Positions 21,301-32,334 of a DNA stretch of 60,000 bases are shown piece by piece. Source of the DNA: Takakia lepidozioides (lineage: Eukaryota; Streptophyta; Takakiopsida; Takakiales; Takakiaceae); NCBI GenBank assembly GCA_030704615.1, contig CM060733.1:44704001-44764000 (forward strand), given 5' to 3'. Made by a program: the position numbers and the translations under genes. How positions within the stretch are numbered: position 1 is the first letter of the stretch; every line of letters starts with the position of its first letter. The notes beneath the pieces are model-generated. The model had not been told where the DNA came from. It saw nothing but the letters and a program-made list of their open reading frames with translations, and ran no database searches.

Positions 21301-24300
21301 TTATTGTCCTTCTTGTAGCGTTCATCTCCTTCTGGATGTGACTTTCAACTCCCTTTGCTGTCCTTCTCTCCTCAGGGGTAGAGCTGTAGTATTCCAGTTT
21401 GCCACGCTCCCCTGCATCTGCAATGTCTTGCTGCAAGGGAATGCAAGAGAGTTGCATCAATCCAAGGTCAAGGGAGACAGAGAGAAACAAACATGTGGAA
21501 GCAGGAATATGGAAAGGCCAGATGAAGGAAGATGTATCTCACCGTGTACATGTACTCCATGAAAGCCTCACGGGTCAACGAGTACCATGTTTCCGAAGTC
21601 TTGGAGCTTTCGCATTTCTTATACATCTCTGCCGAAAGGATGGTCTTGAAGTTGGTCAAGGGCATCTGCCCGATCCTTTGTATCCTATACAGTGTGTGAA
21701 CCAGACTCGTTTTGACATGCGATGTCTCCGTCCCTCTGCAGAATGATATCTGAATTTCAGAATGTAATTCAAGGACTTCAATCAAGGAAGAACGGAACCA
21801 GAAGTGCAACGTGTACAATGAGAAACCAACCTGTTCACATCATTCATTGCCGTCAGAAGACCCATCATGTTGTCGTCACAATCAAGCACCATCGATCGAA
21901 CAGAGTAATGCCACTCTTCCTCCTGTGAGTGCAGCCTCCCAATGACAGCCATCCATGCAAGCAACCGGTGGTTGCCATCCCAAACGTGAAACATCTTCCC
22001 CGAGAATACCTGGGTGGAAGGTTTCTGGAGAGAAGAAGTTCGAAGGATTCGTTCACCTGTCTCCAAATGGGGTCCCAGGAGTCGACGATTGACTCATCAA
22101 CAAGGAGCTCGTTACCTCTTGAATCCCTAGTAGAAACGTAAAAGACCGCGGATCCATCCAAATACCCATGAACAAACTCGGCCTCCAGCTTGAGAATGTC
22201 TTTGACAAGGGGTGGACGAACGACGGGCATGGAAACCAACCTACACAGGGGAATCTTCAACCTCCCACCAGGAGCAAGCATACTTTGAACCACAAGCTGA
22301 GAGTTCACCTTTTGACCCCCCAGCATCTCAGCGGCTTTGCTTTCATAAAACTCATCGTCAACATCATCTTTGGTCTCCTTCCCCTGACCCTGAGGGACCT
22401 CATCCGCCACACTTTGCATTTTCCCCTGCAAGGTTGTTCACTCAAATTCTTATAAGAGAGGAATGAAACGTCGACCGATGCATGAAAAAGTGGGATAAAA
22501 AGGGAAGTGTTCTTTGAGCTGCCAGATAGGTGTTCATTGATCCTCACGGACATGCACTATGTTCCCGATTTACACAGGGAAAGAACATTGAAAAGTTCTG
22601 CTCAAATATCTGCCCATGAAGGCCGAAAGTTGCGCCCTTCCATATTCATATGTTCTGCCTACACAGTGTGCGGTTCCGCAGACTGTTTGAGCTGACAGTG
22701 AAGGGTTCATTTTATACTCAAAAATGTGCCCATGAAGTCCAAATTTTGCACCCAGAAACATTGAAATGCTCAGCTCAAACAGTGTGCGTTGCCGCACACT
22801 GTCTGAGCTGGCAGTGAAGGGTTCATTTCACACTCACACAGGTGCCCCTGAAGTCCAAATTTTGCACCCAGAAACATTGAAATGCTCAGCTCAAACAGTG
22901 TGCGTTGCCGCACACTGTCTGGGCTGGCAGTGAAGGGTTCATTTCACACTCACACAGGTGCCCCTGAAGTCCAAATATTTCACCCAGAAACATTGAAATG
23001 CTCAGCTCAAACAGTGTGCGTTGCCGCACACTGTCTGAGCTGGCAGTGAAGGGTTCATTTCACACTCACACAGGTGCCCCTGAAGTCCAAATATTTCACC
23101 CAGAAACATTGAAATGCTCAGCTCAAACAGTGTGCGTTGCCGCACACTGTCTGAGCTGGCAGTGAAGGGTTCTTTTCACACTCACACAGGTGCCCCTGAA
23201 GTCCAAATATTTCACCCAGAAACATTGAAATGCTCAGCTCAAACAGTGTGCGTTGCCGCACACTGTCTGAGCTGGCAGTGAAGGGTTCTTTTCACACTCA
23301 CACAGGTGCCCCTGAAGTCCAAATTTTGCATCCAGAAACATTGAAATGCTCAGCTCAAACAGTGTGCGTTGCCGCACACTGTCTGAGCTGGCAGTGAAGG
23401 GTTCATTTCACACTCACACAGGTGCCCCTGAAGTCCAAATTTTGCACCCAGAAACATTGAAATGCTCAGCTCAAACAGTGTGCGTTGCCGCACACTGTCT
23501 GGGCTGGCAGTGAAGGGTTCTTTTCACACTCACACAGGTGCCCCTGAAGTCCAAATATTTCACCCAGAAACATTGAAATGCTCAGCTCAAACAGTGTGCG
23601 TTGCCGCACACTGTCTGAGCTGGCAGTGAAGGGTTCATTTCACACTCACACAGGTGCCCTGAAGTCCAAATTTTGCACCCAGAAACATTGAAATGCTCAG
23701 CTCAAACAGTGTGCGTTGCCGCACACTGTCTGAGCTGGCAGTGAAGGGTTCATTTCACACTCACACAGGTGCCCCTGAAGTCCAAATATTTCACCCAGAA
23801 ACATTGAAATGCTCAGCTCAAACAGTGTGCGTTGCCGCACACTGTCTGAGCTGGCAGTGAAGGGTTCTTTTCACACTCACACAGGTGCCCCTGAAGTCCA
23901 AATATTTCACCCAGAAACATTGAAATGCTCAGCTCAAACAGTGTGCGTTGCCGCACACTGTATGAGCTGGCAGTGAAGGGTTCTTTTCACACTCACACAG
24001 GTGCCCCTGAAGTCCAAATTTTGCATCCAGAAACATTGAAATGCTCAGCTCAAACAGTGTGCGTTGCCGCACACTGTCTGAGCTGGCAGTGAAGGGTTCA
24101 TTTCACACTCACACAGGTGCCCCTGAAGTCCAAATTTTGCACCCAGAAACATTGAAATGCTCAGCTCAAACAGTGTGCGTTGCCGCACACTGTCTGGGCT
24201 GGCAGTGAAGGGTTCTTTTCACACTCACACAGGTGCCCCTGAAGTCCAAATATTTCACCCAGAAACATTGAAATGCTCAGCTCAAACAGTGTGCGTTGCC

Positions 24301-25574
24301 GCACACTGTCTGAGCTGGCAGTGAAGGGTTCTTTTCACACTCACACAGGTGCCCCTGAAGTCCAAATATTTCACCCAGAAACATTGAAATGCTCAGCTCA
24401 AACAGTGTGCGTTGCCGCACACTGTCTGAGCTGGCAGTGAAGGGTTCTTTTCACACTCACACAGGTGCCCCTGAAGTCCAAATATTTCACCCAGAAACAT
24501 TGAAATGCTCAGCTCAAACAGTGTGCGTTGCCGCACACTGTATGAGCTGGCAGTGAAGGGTTCTTTTCACACTCACACAGGTGCCCCTGAAGTCCAAATT
24601 TTGCATCCAGAAACATTGAAATGCTCAGCTCAAACAGTGTGCGTTGCCGCACACTGTCTGAGCTGGCAGTGAAGGGTTCATTTCACACTAACATTACAGA
24701 CATCAAGACCAAATTTTGAACCCTAAAACATTGAAAAGGTCTGCTCAAACATTGTGCGTTGCCGCACGCTGTTTGAGCTGGTTTTGAAGGGTTCATTTCA
24801 ACCTCAGATAACAGACAGCAAAGACCAAATTTTGCACCCAGAAACACCGAAATGCCCAGCTCAAACAGTGTGCGTTGCCGCACACTGTCTGAGCTGGCAG
24901 TGAAGGGTTCATTTCACACTCACACAGGTGCCCCTGAAGTCCAAATTTTGCACCCATAAACATTGAAATGCTCAGCTCAAACAGTGTGCGTTGCCGCACA
25001 CTGTCTGGGCTGGCAGTGAAGGGTTCTTTTCACACTCACACAGGTGCCCCTGAAGTCCAAATTTTGCACCCAGAAACATTGAAATGCTCAGCTCAAACAG
25101 TGTGCGTTGCCGCACACTGTCTGGGCTGGCAGTGAAGGGTTCGTTTCACCCTCACATAACAGACATCAAGACCAAATTTTGCAAGACCAATGGTTCTTTC
25201 TTTCACAAATACCTGCCTTTCAAAGCCGAATTCTTCACAAATATGGGTCGTGTGGATTTTACCTTTTTCGTAGCTACTCGAGAAGACTCCCCAGTTGCCG
25301 GGGACGCTTTCCGCTTGGGGCTGCTCTCTTCGCCGACTATGTAGGTGAGCCTCTCCCCCTTCCTCTTTCCCGTGGTCAGATCGTTCGTGAGGCCAGTGTC
25401 AACATCTTCCTCCATGTCGTCTGTCTCTCCCTCAGACGCAGTGTCCTCCTCGCCTGTTCCTGGAACTATGGTGGGTTGTTGTTCTTCTCCAGATTCCTGC
25501 TCCTCCATCGCCACACTTTCCTGTATTCCCTCTTCTTCCTCCTTTTCCTCTTCCTCCACTCTTTCCATCCTCAT
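18307..25574 (-). CDS. Gene B: ParB-like domain fused to permuted N4/N6-type DNA methyltransferase-like domain, ten exons
   Basis: Exons on the minus strand: 25,574-25,263, 22,425-21,831, 21,735-21,543, 21,430-20,990, 20,870-20,647, 20,505-19,854, 19,751-19,413, 19,286-19,001, 18,884-18,695 and 18,547-18,307. Every junction is GT-AG and phases agree to the TGA stop, except for one missing nucleotide in exon 2 (run of C near 22,027). About 1,150 residues. Order: acidic, Arg/Lys-rich N-terminus; ParB-like part with IPLCRLVS and VWDGNHRLLAWM; unrecognised helical middle; Gly/Arg-rich linker; LIILDIPDG in the catalytic-motif position; SPAFIQT, VLDLSMGTG split by an intron, and HVFGIEGD for SAM binding; acidic tail. 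The catalytic site is DIPDG rather than DPPY, so methyl transfer is unproven. The ATG at 25,574 is one of several possible starts. ParB-methyltransferase fusions are known from bacteria and phages. Confidence 0.7.
22426..25262 (-). other. Intron 1 of gene B, largely satellite DNA
   Basis: The donor is AAAAAG followed by GTAAAA, and the acceptor is CCTTGCAG before GGGAAAATG. Both ends are phase 0, which joins the acidic exon at 25,263 to the ParB exon at 22,425 in frame. The intron is about 2.8 kb and almost wholly occupied by the 116-bp array. The join is inferred from phase and splice motifs; an alternative is that translation starts in the ParB exon. Confidence 0.5.
22560..25165. repeat. 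116-bp satellite array, about 22 units, hairpin in every unit, higher-order organisation
   Basis: Hairpins recur at 22,781, 22,897, 23,013, 23,129 and so on at exactly 116 bp, with one 115-bp unit. Each unit has a perfect 10-bp inverted pair, ACAGTGTGCG and CGCACACTGT, around a 4-nt loop TTGC. It is extendable to 18-bp arms with one mismatch using CAGCTCA/TGAGCTG. Diagnostic variants (TTCATTT or TTCTTTT; AAATTTTGCA or AAATATTTCA; GAGCTGG or GGGCTGG; CACCC or CATCC) recur in a 6-unit then 5-unit order. The outer units (22,560-22,780 and 24,690-25,165) are more divergent, as expected for unequal exchange. Confidence 0.95.
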
Positions 25575-26515
25575 TCTATATCTAGCTCTATTCCTGTTTC
25601 TAGAACTCGTGAAGTATAATGACTTCCTTCTCTTTCTCCTCCGCTGGAAACAAGGGCTCCCCACGATGCCCCTGGAGCTCTCCAGTTTGACGTTTGCAAC
25701 AAGTTCTGGTATCGCATGTAACAAAAATAAAAATGGACGTTGTCAACCGTATTTGGATGCGGGTGTTGATATTGTGTGCGAACGGAATTCATCCATTTTG
25801 TCGTCTTTGTATTACCCAGCTAATAAAGCGCCGAAGAAAAAGAATATCCGTTGCATGCATTTGCGATATATGTCAGATGTGCTTCGCCGCCTGCCAATAC
25901 ATGGCGGCCTCCTTGCCTTCTTTCAAATTCGAATGCGCCGTAGAAATGTAGTGCTTTTTCAATTCCGAGCAGTTCTTCCAGATTCGCAATAATTGTTATG
26001 CTTCACATATGCATCCACGTGTGTTGTGCTGCATGCCCTGTGGTTTTTTTTATGCCGTGACCGTCCCCATGGGGTCATTCGGTATAAAGGATTGTGTCGG
26101 ATATGACCATGTGTTGCACACATTCGTGCGAGGTATCTCTTGAAGTGTCGGTGTTTGTTCTGTGCTATTCTGGCGCAACACAATCTCATTACAATCGGAT
26201 CTTCCTGTTTACTGCTCTCCAGGGTTGTTGCCGTCATTTCATAATGGATGGTTTCATGTCAATTTCAGGGTTTGTTTTCCATCCAAAACAGTACGGCTTC
26301 TTGTGGCTCTGGTCTTTCAAAACCGTTTTTCTGGTTGGTGGGAGGTGAATGTGCACGTCATCCCTACATCCTTGGCATGCATCGCCGGCAGCCTTGGGTT
26401 TGGTGCTACCCTTGTTGACCTCAGTTTGCTGGTGGTATTTCCACTTTCGATAATTACGGGCTCTCAGTTCGGGGATTCCGTTCTGCATCGGCAGTTTCGT
26501 TCAGTGCTGGAAAAC
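25575..26515. promoter_or_regulatory. Shared divergent promoter region of genes B and D
   Basis: Genes B (-) and D (+) start at its two ends. A TATAAA lies at 26,083-26,088 on the plus strand, 428 bp before the proposed gene D ATG. Candidate 3' splice sites at 26,221 and 26,271 allow an intron in the 5' leader. No equally clear TATA box was seen for gene B. Confidence 0.4.
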
Positions 26516-29500
26516 ATGTCGAGGGAGCGAGATGCACTCGCTCGATTCCATTCCAATGCAGGTACTCTTCCACTGACTGCCACTGCAGACGACGATGGGT
26601 ATGCAGTTGTTCATGAGGATGAGCTGGTTACAGTGTTCCCGCTGGAGTTGGGTTCTCTGCTTGTTCAGAAAGAGGTGTATGACGAGGATGGGAATTTGGA
26701 TTCTGGGCACTTGGAGAAACCCTTGGTTGGCGAGTGTGGAAGGAAGTGGAGAGTCCTTCCAGGAACATACCGTGTCCTTGGAAAAGAGAGAAGACAATCA
26801 GCAGGATCAGTCGTTACCCCTGGCACTGCAGCATCGGTCGTGCAACAGAAGGGCACAGTTCCTGTGAAACAAGAGGTGAGCACATCCACTACCTTCGTTA
26901 CTCTTTCGGACTCGTCCTCGGAGGATGTTTCTGAGATTCCTCCGCCAGTGCAAACTCCCTTATTGGATGATGACGAATTGCGCGAGATAACAAGTGTCAT
27001 TCCAAAATTGAAAGCCCTCGCAGGTGTGCCTGGGTGCAAGAGCGAGCTACGTTTTGTTGATTGGGAGTCCCTTCCAGTGCAACGTGTTCAATACGTGCCA
27101 GCTCAGTTTGATGGGGACATCTTGTTTGAGCTCAACCCTCCCACGTCTTCCAGTGGACTGGCTGGGCTTCTGCAGGGCATGGACAAGAAACATGACGGAC
27201 ATCCTTGGTGCAGGACAAAAACTTCGAACATCCATAACGACATTGGCTTGAAATTTCGGAGGTCGGTTTGCGTTGGGCATTGCAAGTGCCTGAATATTTC
27301 TTGCCCTCGGCTGAGAAACAGCGCTCAGCCAAACGAAAGTGAGTGGGAAGGTGTGCCCCTGAATCCTTTCACCCCAGGGCTTGCACCTCCCAATACCAAT
27401 ACTTTTGTGTGCAGGTTCTGCAAACTTTCCCCGTCCTGTGTTTCTGTTTGCCACGCTCGTATGTATCAGGTGGCACATCGATGCAAGACAATGACTCGTG
27501 CCTGCATTCATATGGGTGCACACGAGCATCCTGTGTCCAAAGGGAGTTGCAGGGATAGCGTGGACATCGCAAGAAATCTACTGAAGCAAGAGTTCCATAA
27601 TGCCCCTTCTGCAACACCTTCTGCTATAGCGCTTGCAGCTAGCAAGGCATTCCTGGAAAAACACATACTGGGTGAAGGGGATTCGACACAGCCAATGCTG
27701 GATGCAGATTCCCTTGAGGCAGTCATGGACCATTTCTCCGTGTTGAGCTCTCCCAATATTCGAAACCAGGTGAATGCACTCAGAATGGGCACAGGCACTG
27801 CTGGATTCATGGACAACATTATGGACCTCAAACGGAGGAGTCGCTATGAATTCATTCAAAACAGTATGTTCCCTGGCCAGGGCTCGTCCAAAGTGTATTT
27901 GTTCAAGATGTCCGCTGTGGGCCAAGGCAGTGGTGTGAGCATTGTCCGCCGAATGCAACCTGGAGGAGATTTGGCTAAATGTTGGTTAATGTTTGATCAC
28001 TGCAAACGGGTGAAGGGTTGGACAACCATGGCGTGCCATGTGTATGATCCAGCGTACCAGCGTGTGCTCTCCATAGCAATTTGTGATATGCAGTCGGAGG
28101 ACACTGAATCCCAGATGCTCATGTGGAAGTCCCTCCTGACCGTCATGCAGCGCAATGGAATACAGAACACAAACTTTGCGGGCTTCATGGCTGATAGTGC
28201 ACAGGCAAATTTCAATGCAGTGCGGCGCGTGTTTGGTTCTGGGGATCCTAAGGTCCCCATGGAAAATAGGGAGCGCACATGCCTCTTCCATTGGAGTCAA
28301 TCTCTGGCACGTCATACAAAGCGCTGCATTCGCCCTGACCTTCAGTTGGAGCATAGAAGGCTCTGTCTGAAGTACAAGAATGCCACCTCAATGGGAGAAG
28401 CAGAGAGCACTTACCAGGCAATCCGGGCTTGGTGGTTCTCCGCTGGTGCTGCTACAGGTATCCACCTGAAGGAGTTGGAGGACTGGTTGGTTTTCTGGCA
28501 CTTCAGGTACAGACAGTGGGGAGCTTTCATGACGACGGTAAGCCTCACAAGTTTTCCTTAAACACAAATTGCACTTTGCATCGTGCCTGTTCATTTGGGG
28601 TTGTTCGATTGTCACTTGAATAACCTCTACCATTTCTTTTCCTTCCTCACATTTCCATGCAATGCCTCCTGCAGGACATGTCCTTGGAGGACTTGGCCGA
28701 CATGCCATCGTGTAATTTGGCAGAGACTGTTCACAACGCCTGGATGCAACAGTCTACCAAAGCAGGTCGTGACTTGTATGTGGCCACTGCTGATGACATG
28801 GTGCGGGCACTTACACAACAAACCAGGTACCGCAATTTTCTGATGGGACGGGGTGGAGGGAAGGGCCCCGATTCGACTTTGTTGATGCTAAGGGCTGCGA
28901 GTAGGTCCGGAGACCCGTCAAAGATGGCCAGAGCTCTAAACAGGTGCACTGAAGGTTCCCCTCTGCAATCCAGGCTCCCCCATTTGGAAGGCGAGGAAAG
29001 ATTTGGATCATGCAAAAGGAAATTAAACACTCTTCCAGGGTCAGATGGAGATTCCCATAGGCCAGACAGGGTCAATTTCTCTGTGCCAAAGGTGTCTCCA
29101 GTGCAGACTAAGTCCTGTGCCGGCCCCTTCCCAGGTGGGTCCTCCTCCTGTGGAGCAGGTGCGGAACATGCAAGCATAGCAGCGGAAATCCCATTGGAGG
29201 AGGTGGTGGCCATGGTGCAGGAATCTGATTGCATTGATAGTGACTGGCATATAGAACGCACCCCACCAGGATCTAGAGTGGCTTGCATGGCAATTCGGAC
29301 CCCCTCTTTCAAGAAATGCAAATCAAAAATATGCAAAGGCTCCAGGGGGACTCCAGCTCCAACATTCACAGGGTTGTTCCGACCTTATCATAGTGGGGAG
29401 TCAAAAGAGCACAAGTTTTGGTTCTGCCCAGACGATATGGCACGATGCGTGAAGGGAACAGTTCGTCCTTCCGTGATAATGAAGCCCCCTCCCCCCGCAA

Positions 29501-30087
29501 TTTGGCCTGTGCAAATTGGGACATCGCTGTCCTCAACCGAGATAAGCATGCTGGAGGAGGGAGGGTTTTGTCTTGCACGGTCCCGGGTGGTGCCCTTATG
29601 CACTGTCGGCACAGATGTGCCACATGCTCCGACAATGCCTCCACCCGGTGCCAACTCCCACCCAACAAAAAGAGATGGAAAAACAGTGCGCCGTGTTGCT
29701 TCGGGTGCAGATCACGAATGCAAGATGGAATCGGCTAGAATTTTGCAGGCTACGGTGGCTCGTATCACCGAAGTCCCTTCCCCGGGGTATGGACGGATTT
29801 ACACAGTGCTGTCAATTGGCTCAGTTCTTCATGCCAAAGAATATCAAGTTACCATTGGGAATTTCCCATCGTGCACTTGTCCGGATTTTGTAACGATGCG
29901 TGAGGGCGCTCTCGGCATGAGAGGGAAGTGGGTCCCCTGCAAGCATCAATATTACATATACCTTGTAATTATGTGTTGCGACGGTAAGAGAGACCAATTC
30001 ATTCACCAAGCCACACTAGGCTACGGAGAAGTCATCACCCTTCTGCAGCGGGACACCTCGCGTAGAGCTCCGCCAACTTCTCTTTGA
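26516..30087 (+). CDS. Gene D: MULE-type transposase with C-terminal SWIM zinc finger
   Basis: Two exons, 26,516-28,537 and 28,675-30,087, are joined by a phase-0 intron (GTAAGC to CTGCAG) and give about 1,144 residues without a lesion. An N-terminal acidic region precedes a Cys/His-rich part (VCVGHCKCLNISC and CRFCKLSPSC, roughly residues 245-315). The DDE core follows, with VYDPAYQRVLSIAICDMQSE (Asp about 511), FMADSAQANFNAVRRVF (Asp about 560) and CLFHWSQSLARH. The C-terminal SWIM finger is CTC-PDF...PCKHQYY (about 1,074-1,105), usual after Mutator-like transposases. The frame stays open 118 codons upstream, but the first Met before a hydrophilic start is at 26,516. It should cut and join element ends and is probably the mover of the surrounding block. 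Confidence 0.85.
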
Positions 30088-30232
30088 ACACATACGAGCC
30101 ATGCCCGCTTCCCATGCTGGTTTCCAGGTTGCCGTGTGAAGACTTTTCATTTTATGACAAACATATACATTTCGTTCACTTGTGAGGGCAAATGCACTTG
30201 CGATTCATTGTAAGCGTCTCTCTGTGAATTGA

Positions 30233-30238
30233 AATAAA
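30233..30238 (+). terminator. Polyadenylation signal AATAAA of gene D
   Basis: A canonical hexamer 146 bp after the gene D stop codon. Confidence 0.5.
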
Positions 30239-30399
30239 CTGTGTCAATCATTCTGAGCTCAAATCTGACATGTTTACATATTCCTCTTTTTTGGCACGCA
30301 TTGCAGACATGGTGCATGGTGGCCTCCTTTGTTTTGTCCACGGTAATAGGCCCTCTTCCTGCAATCCTCGCCTATAGGACCTGCTTCTCCAGCAGATTC

Positions 30400-30506
30400 A
30401 TGCCGCTCACGCTTCCCTGAAGCGTGAGCTCAGCTCACGCTTCAAAGCTTGAACGTGAGCTCAGCTCCCAGGCTCACGGGGCTGGGCTCACGCCGTAGCT
30501 ACGCTG
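30400..30506. repeat. Clustered inverted GTGAGC/GCTCAC motifs at the right end of the candidate transposon
   Basis: Motifs such as AGCGTGAGCTCAGCTCACGCTT form local palindromes and are followed by GGCTCACGGGGCTGGGCTCACGCC. The last two GGCTCAC copies mirror the GTGAGCC pair at 17,918-17,938 with the same spacing. Confidence 0.65.
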
Positions 30507-30644
30507 CACTATAGATTGGGGGGGTGTGTGATCACACTCCCCTCCTTGTCTTTCTTTCCTCCTTTGCATGTCTTGGTCCTCCTCGCTCGTCTTTGTCTTG
30601 GTCATGGTCTATGTCCTCGCTCGTCTTCATCTTTGTCATGGTCT

Positions 30645-31517
30645 ATGTCCACGCCTAGTAAGAAGCACTTGACCGCCGAGGCAGCATCACCTCCTCCCAC
30701 TTCTGCACATTCCAGCCCCGCGGTGCGTAGGAGCCCCTGCCTGGCTCGACTGAATCCGCAAAAGATGGCCTCGGTGCGAGGGGGAAAGTGGCACGGTGGG
30801 CGGTCTTCGAGTTTGGATTCTGACACAAGCGAGTATAGCATGGGCGATGACGATGACGTGGAGGACAGTTCGGCGGAAACTGCACCTCCATCTGCAGAGT
30901 CTCTCCAAAAGGTGCACAAACGGCACAAACCCGCTGCGCATGAGGTGAGTTCTACCCTTACTTGGGTTCATGTTTTCTGGGCGTTGAGTTCTCCTCAAAC
31001 TGAAATTGGGATGCACATATCCATAAAGTTGTTCAAACAGGAAGGGCAAAGCGCCGAGTCTCACTAAATTGTTCTCGTACAGAGGGATTAACTTTGAGGT
31101 CAAGAAAACCTTGCTTTGTCGCGTCATTGGACTTGCCTTGGAGTACGCATTTGCTATATGGGTTGATAACTCCAACGAGGCTAGGTCTGCAGAATCCTTC
31201 CAAGTGGGGGTGCTTAAGGAGTGGATGTCCGCATGCTCCAAAACAGCCAATGTGGCTGTTCAGGGTGGGTGTGGCATCCCTTCCTTAAGCTCTTGTGGAG
31301 ATTAATTGAAGGTGAGATGGTGAAGTCTGTTGCGACACATGTCTTCACACCAGAGATCGTAGGTTAATCGACTCTATATCTTGGACAGAACCGTCGAACC
31401 AAATAGGCCAAGTCTTGGCAGAAGACAGTAGAATTGACTCTCAAGGATCTGAATGTGGACCCGCACGTCTTCATCTTGCTGGATAAATGCGACTTAGAGA
31501 TTGTAGTGTCCACGGAA
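30645..31517 (+). CDS. Gene C exons 1-3: low-complexity N-terminus and unknown helical region
   Basis: Proposed exons are 30,645-30,944 (MSTPSKKHL start, Ser/Pro-rich then acidic), 31,083-31,264 (contains LLCRVIGLALEYAFAIWVDN) and 31,407-31,517 (contains HVFILLDKCDLEIVVSTE). All have GT-AG borders. The hydrophobic strand before LLDKCD sits where the FCP1/HAD family has its hhhhDxDxT catalytic strand, but the second Asp and Thr are missing. Gene C follows gene D on the same strand, outside the proposed transposon. Confidence 0.45.
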
Positions 31518-31559
31518 GTGAGTGTTACCAGAGAAAATGTGTAATGAAAATGAAGTTAG

Positions 31560-32223
31560 GCAGAAAACATCCCTGAACATGTTTTCAATCTGTGACATGG
31601 GGGAGGACATCGTGGAAAACCACTCTATTCCTAACTTTCAGCCCAACCCAAGGCGTCATTGGCCATGGGTGTTGACCACCAACAAGTATGTTTTCCCAAG
31701 GCCCCAGGTCTGCGAGTTTTTAAACCTTCTCTTCCGGTATTTCTACGTTGGGATATGGTCCTGTGCTTCCAAGGGGAATGTTGTAGACATCTTGAAAGTG
31801 GTGATGTAGGGGGTCAAGGGTTCTCCCCTCTTTGTGTGGTCACAAGAGGAGTGTGACCCCTTGACAGAGCCACACCCTAGAAAAGGGCCTGCCGTACAGA
31901 ACTTACAGAAGAGACTGTCGAGGGCGTGGTCGCAATTTTTTGGATTTAACGAATCCAACACCCTCTTAGTGGATGATTCACCACACAAGGGGAGGGGGAA
32001 CTCCCCTTTGAACATGGTCCATCCATTGTCGTTTGATGTCACTGGCAATGTCAGTGAGGGGCCCGATTCAGACTACCTTTTAGAAACAGTCTGGCCCTAC
32101 TGCCAAGATTTGTTTTGCTCCAAGGATGTGCGTGTCTTCACAAGCATGCGGAAGCTGACCCCGACTGGCAGCTTGAATGTGGGAGAGGATGGGGTCGTTG
32201 GGGGAAGTGCTTCTGCGCCCATG
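31560..32223 (+). pseudogene. Gene C: FCP1-like HAD phosphatase region, with in-frame stop
   Basis: The frame contains YVFPRPQVCEFLNLLFRYF, VGIWSCASKGNVVDIL, then SPLFVWSQEECD, NTLLVDDSPHKG, SPLNMVHPLSFD and LLETVWPYCQDL. These match the order of the FCP1/NIF domain: RPG-EFL, the Ser/Thr motif in IW(T/S)S, the Lys region and the DDS motif. This family removes phosphate from the RNA polymerase II C-terminal domain and related substrates. A TAG at 31,807-31,809 splits the domain in frame, and the first catalytic motif is not canonical, so activity is doubtful. It could be an expressed non-catalytic relative if the TAG is an error. Confidence 0.65.
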
Positions 32224-32334
32224 TAGGTGAAACTAACCTTACTATTTGCAACATGACATCGAAGCCAAAAGAGATGTTTGTTTTGTTCCCCCCGGATGCC
32301 CTCTCACGCAAGGCTGGCACTATATGTTTTGCAG

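Larger units (their letters stand above)
17895..30515. mobile_element. Candidate 12.6-kb Mutator-like element carrying a transposase and a ParB-methyltransferase gene
   Basis: The 9-mer CACTATAGA occurs at 17,895-17,903 and at 30,507-30,515 in the same orientation, as expected of a Mutator-type target duplication. Immediately inside the left copy is CCGTGAGCC-7 nt-GTGAGCC. Immediately inside the right copy, on the other strand, is GCGTGAGCC-7 nt-GTGAGCC. These could be degenerate terminal inverted repeats. Between them lie gene D (MULE-type transposase, +) and gene B (-), transcribed away from each other. A caution: the right flank after CACTATAGA is TTGGGGGGGTG and the left inner bases are GGGGGGTG, so the direct repeat may be longer than 9 bp. 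The structure is inferred; each gene call is independent of it. Confidence 0.5.

Noticed and set aside
22560-25165. CRISPR array, because of regular repeats with palindromes
   Set aside because: Whole 116-bp units repeat, including the stretches between hairpins, so there are no unique spacers. This is a satellite.
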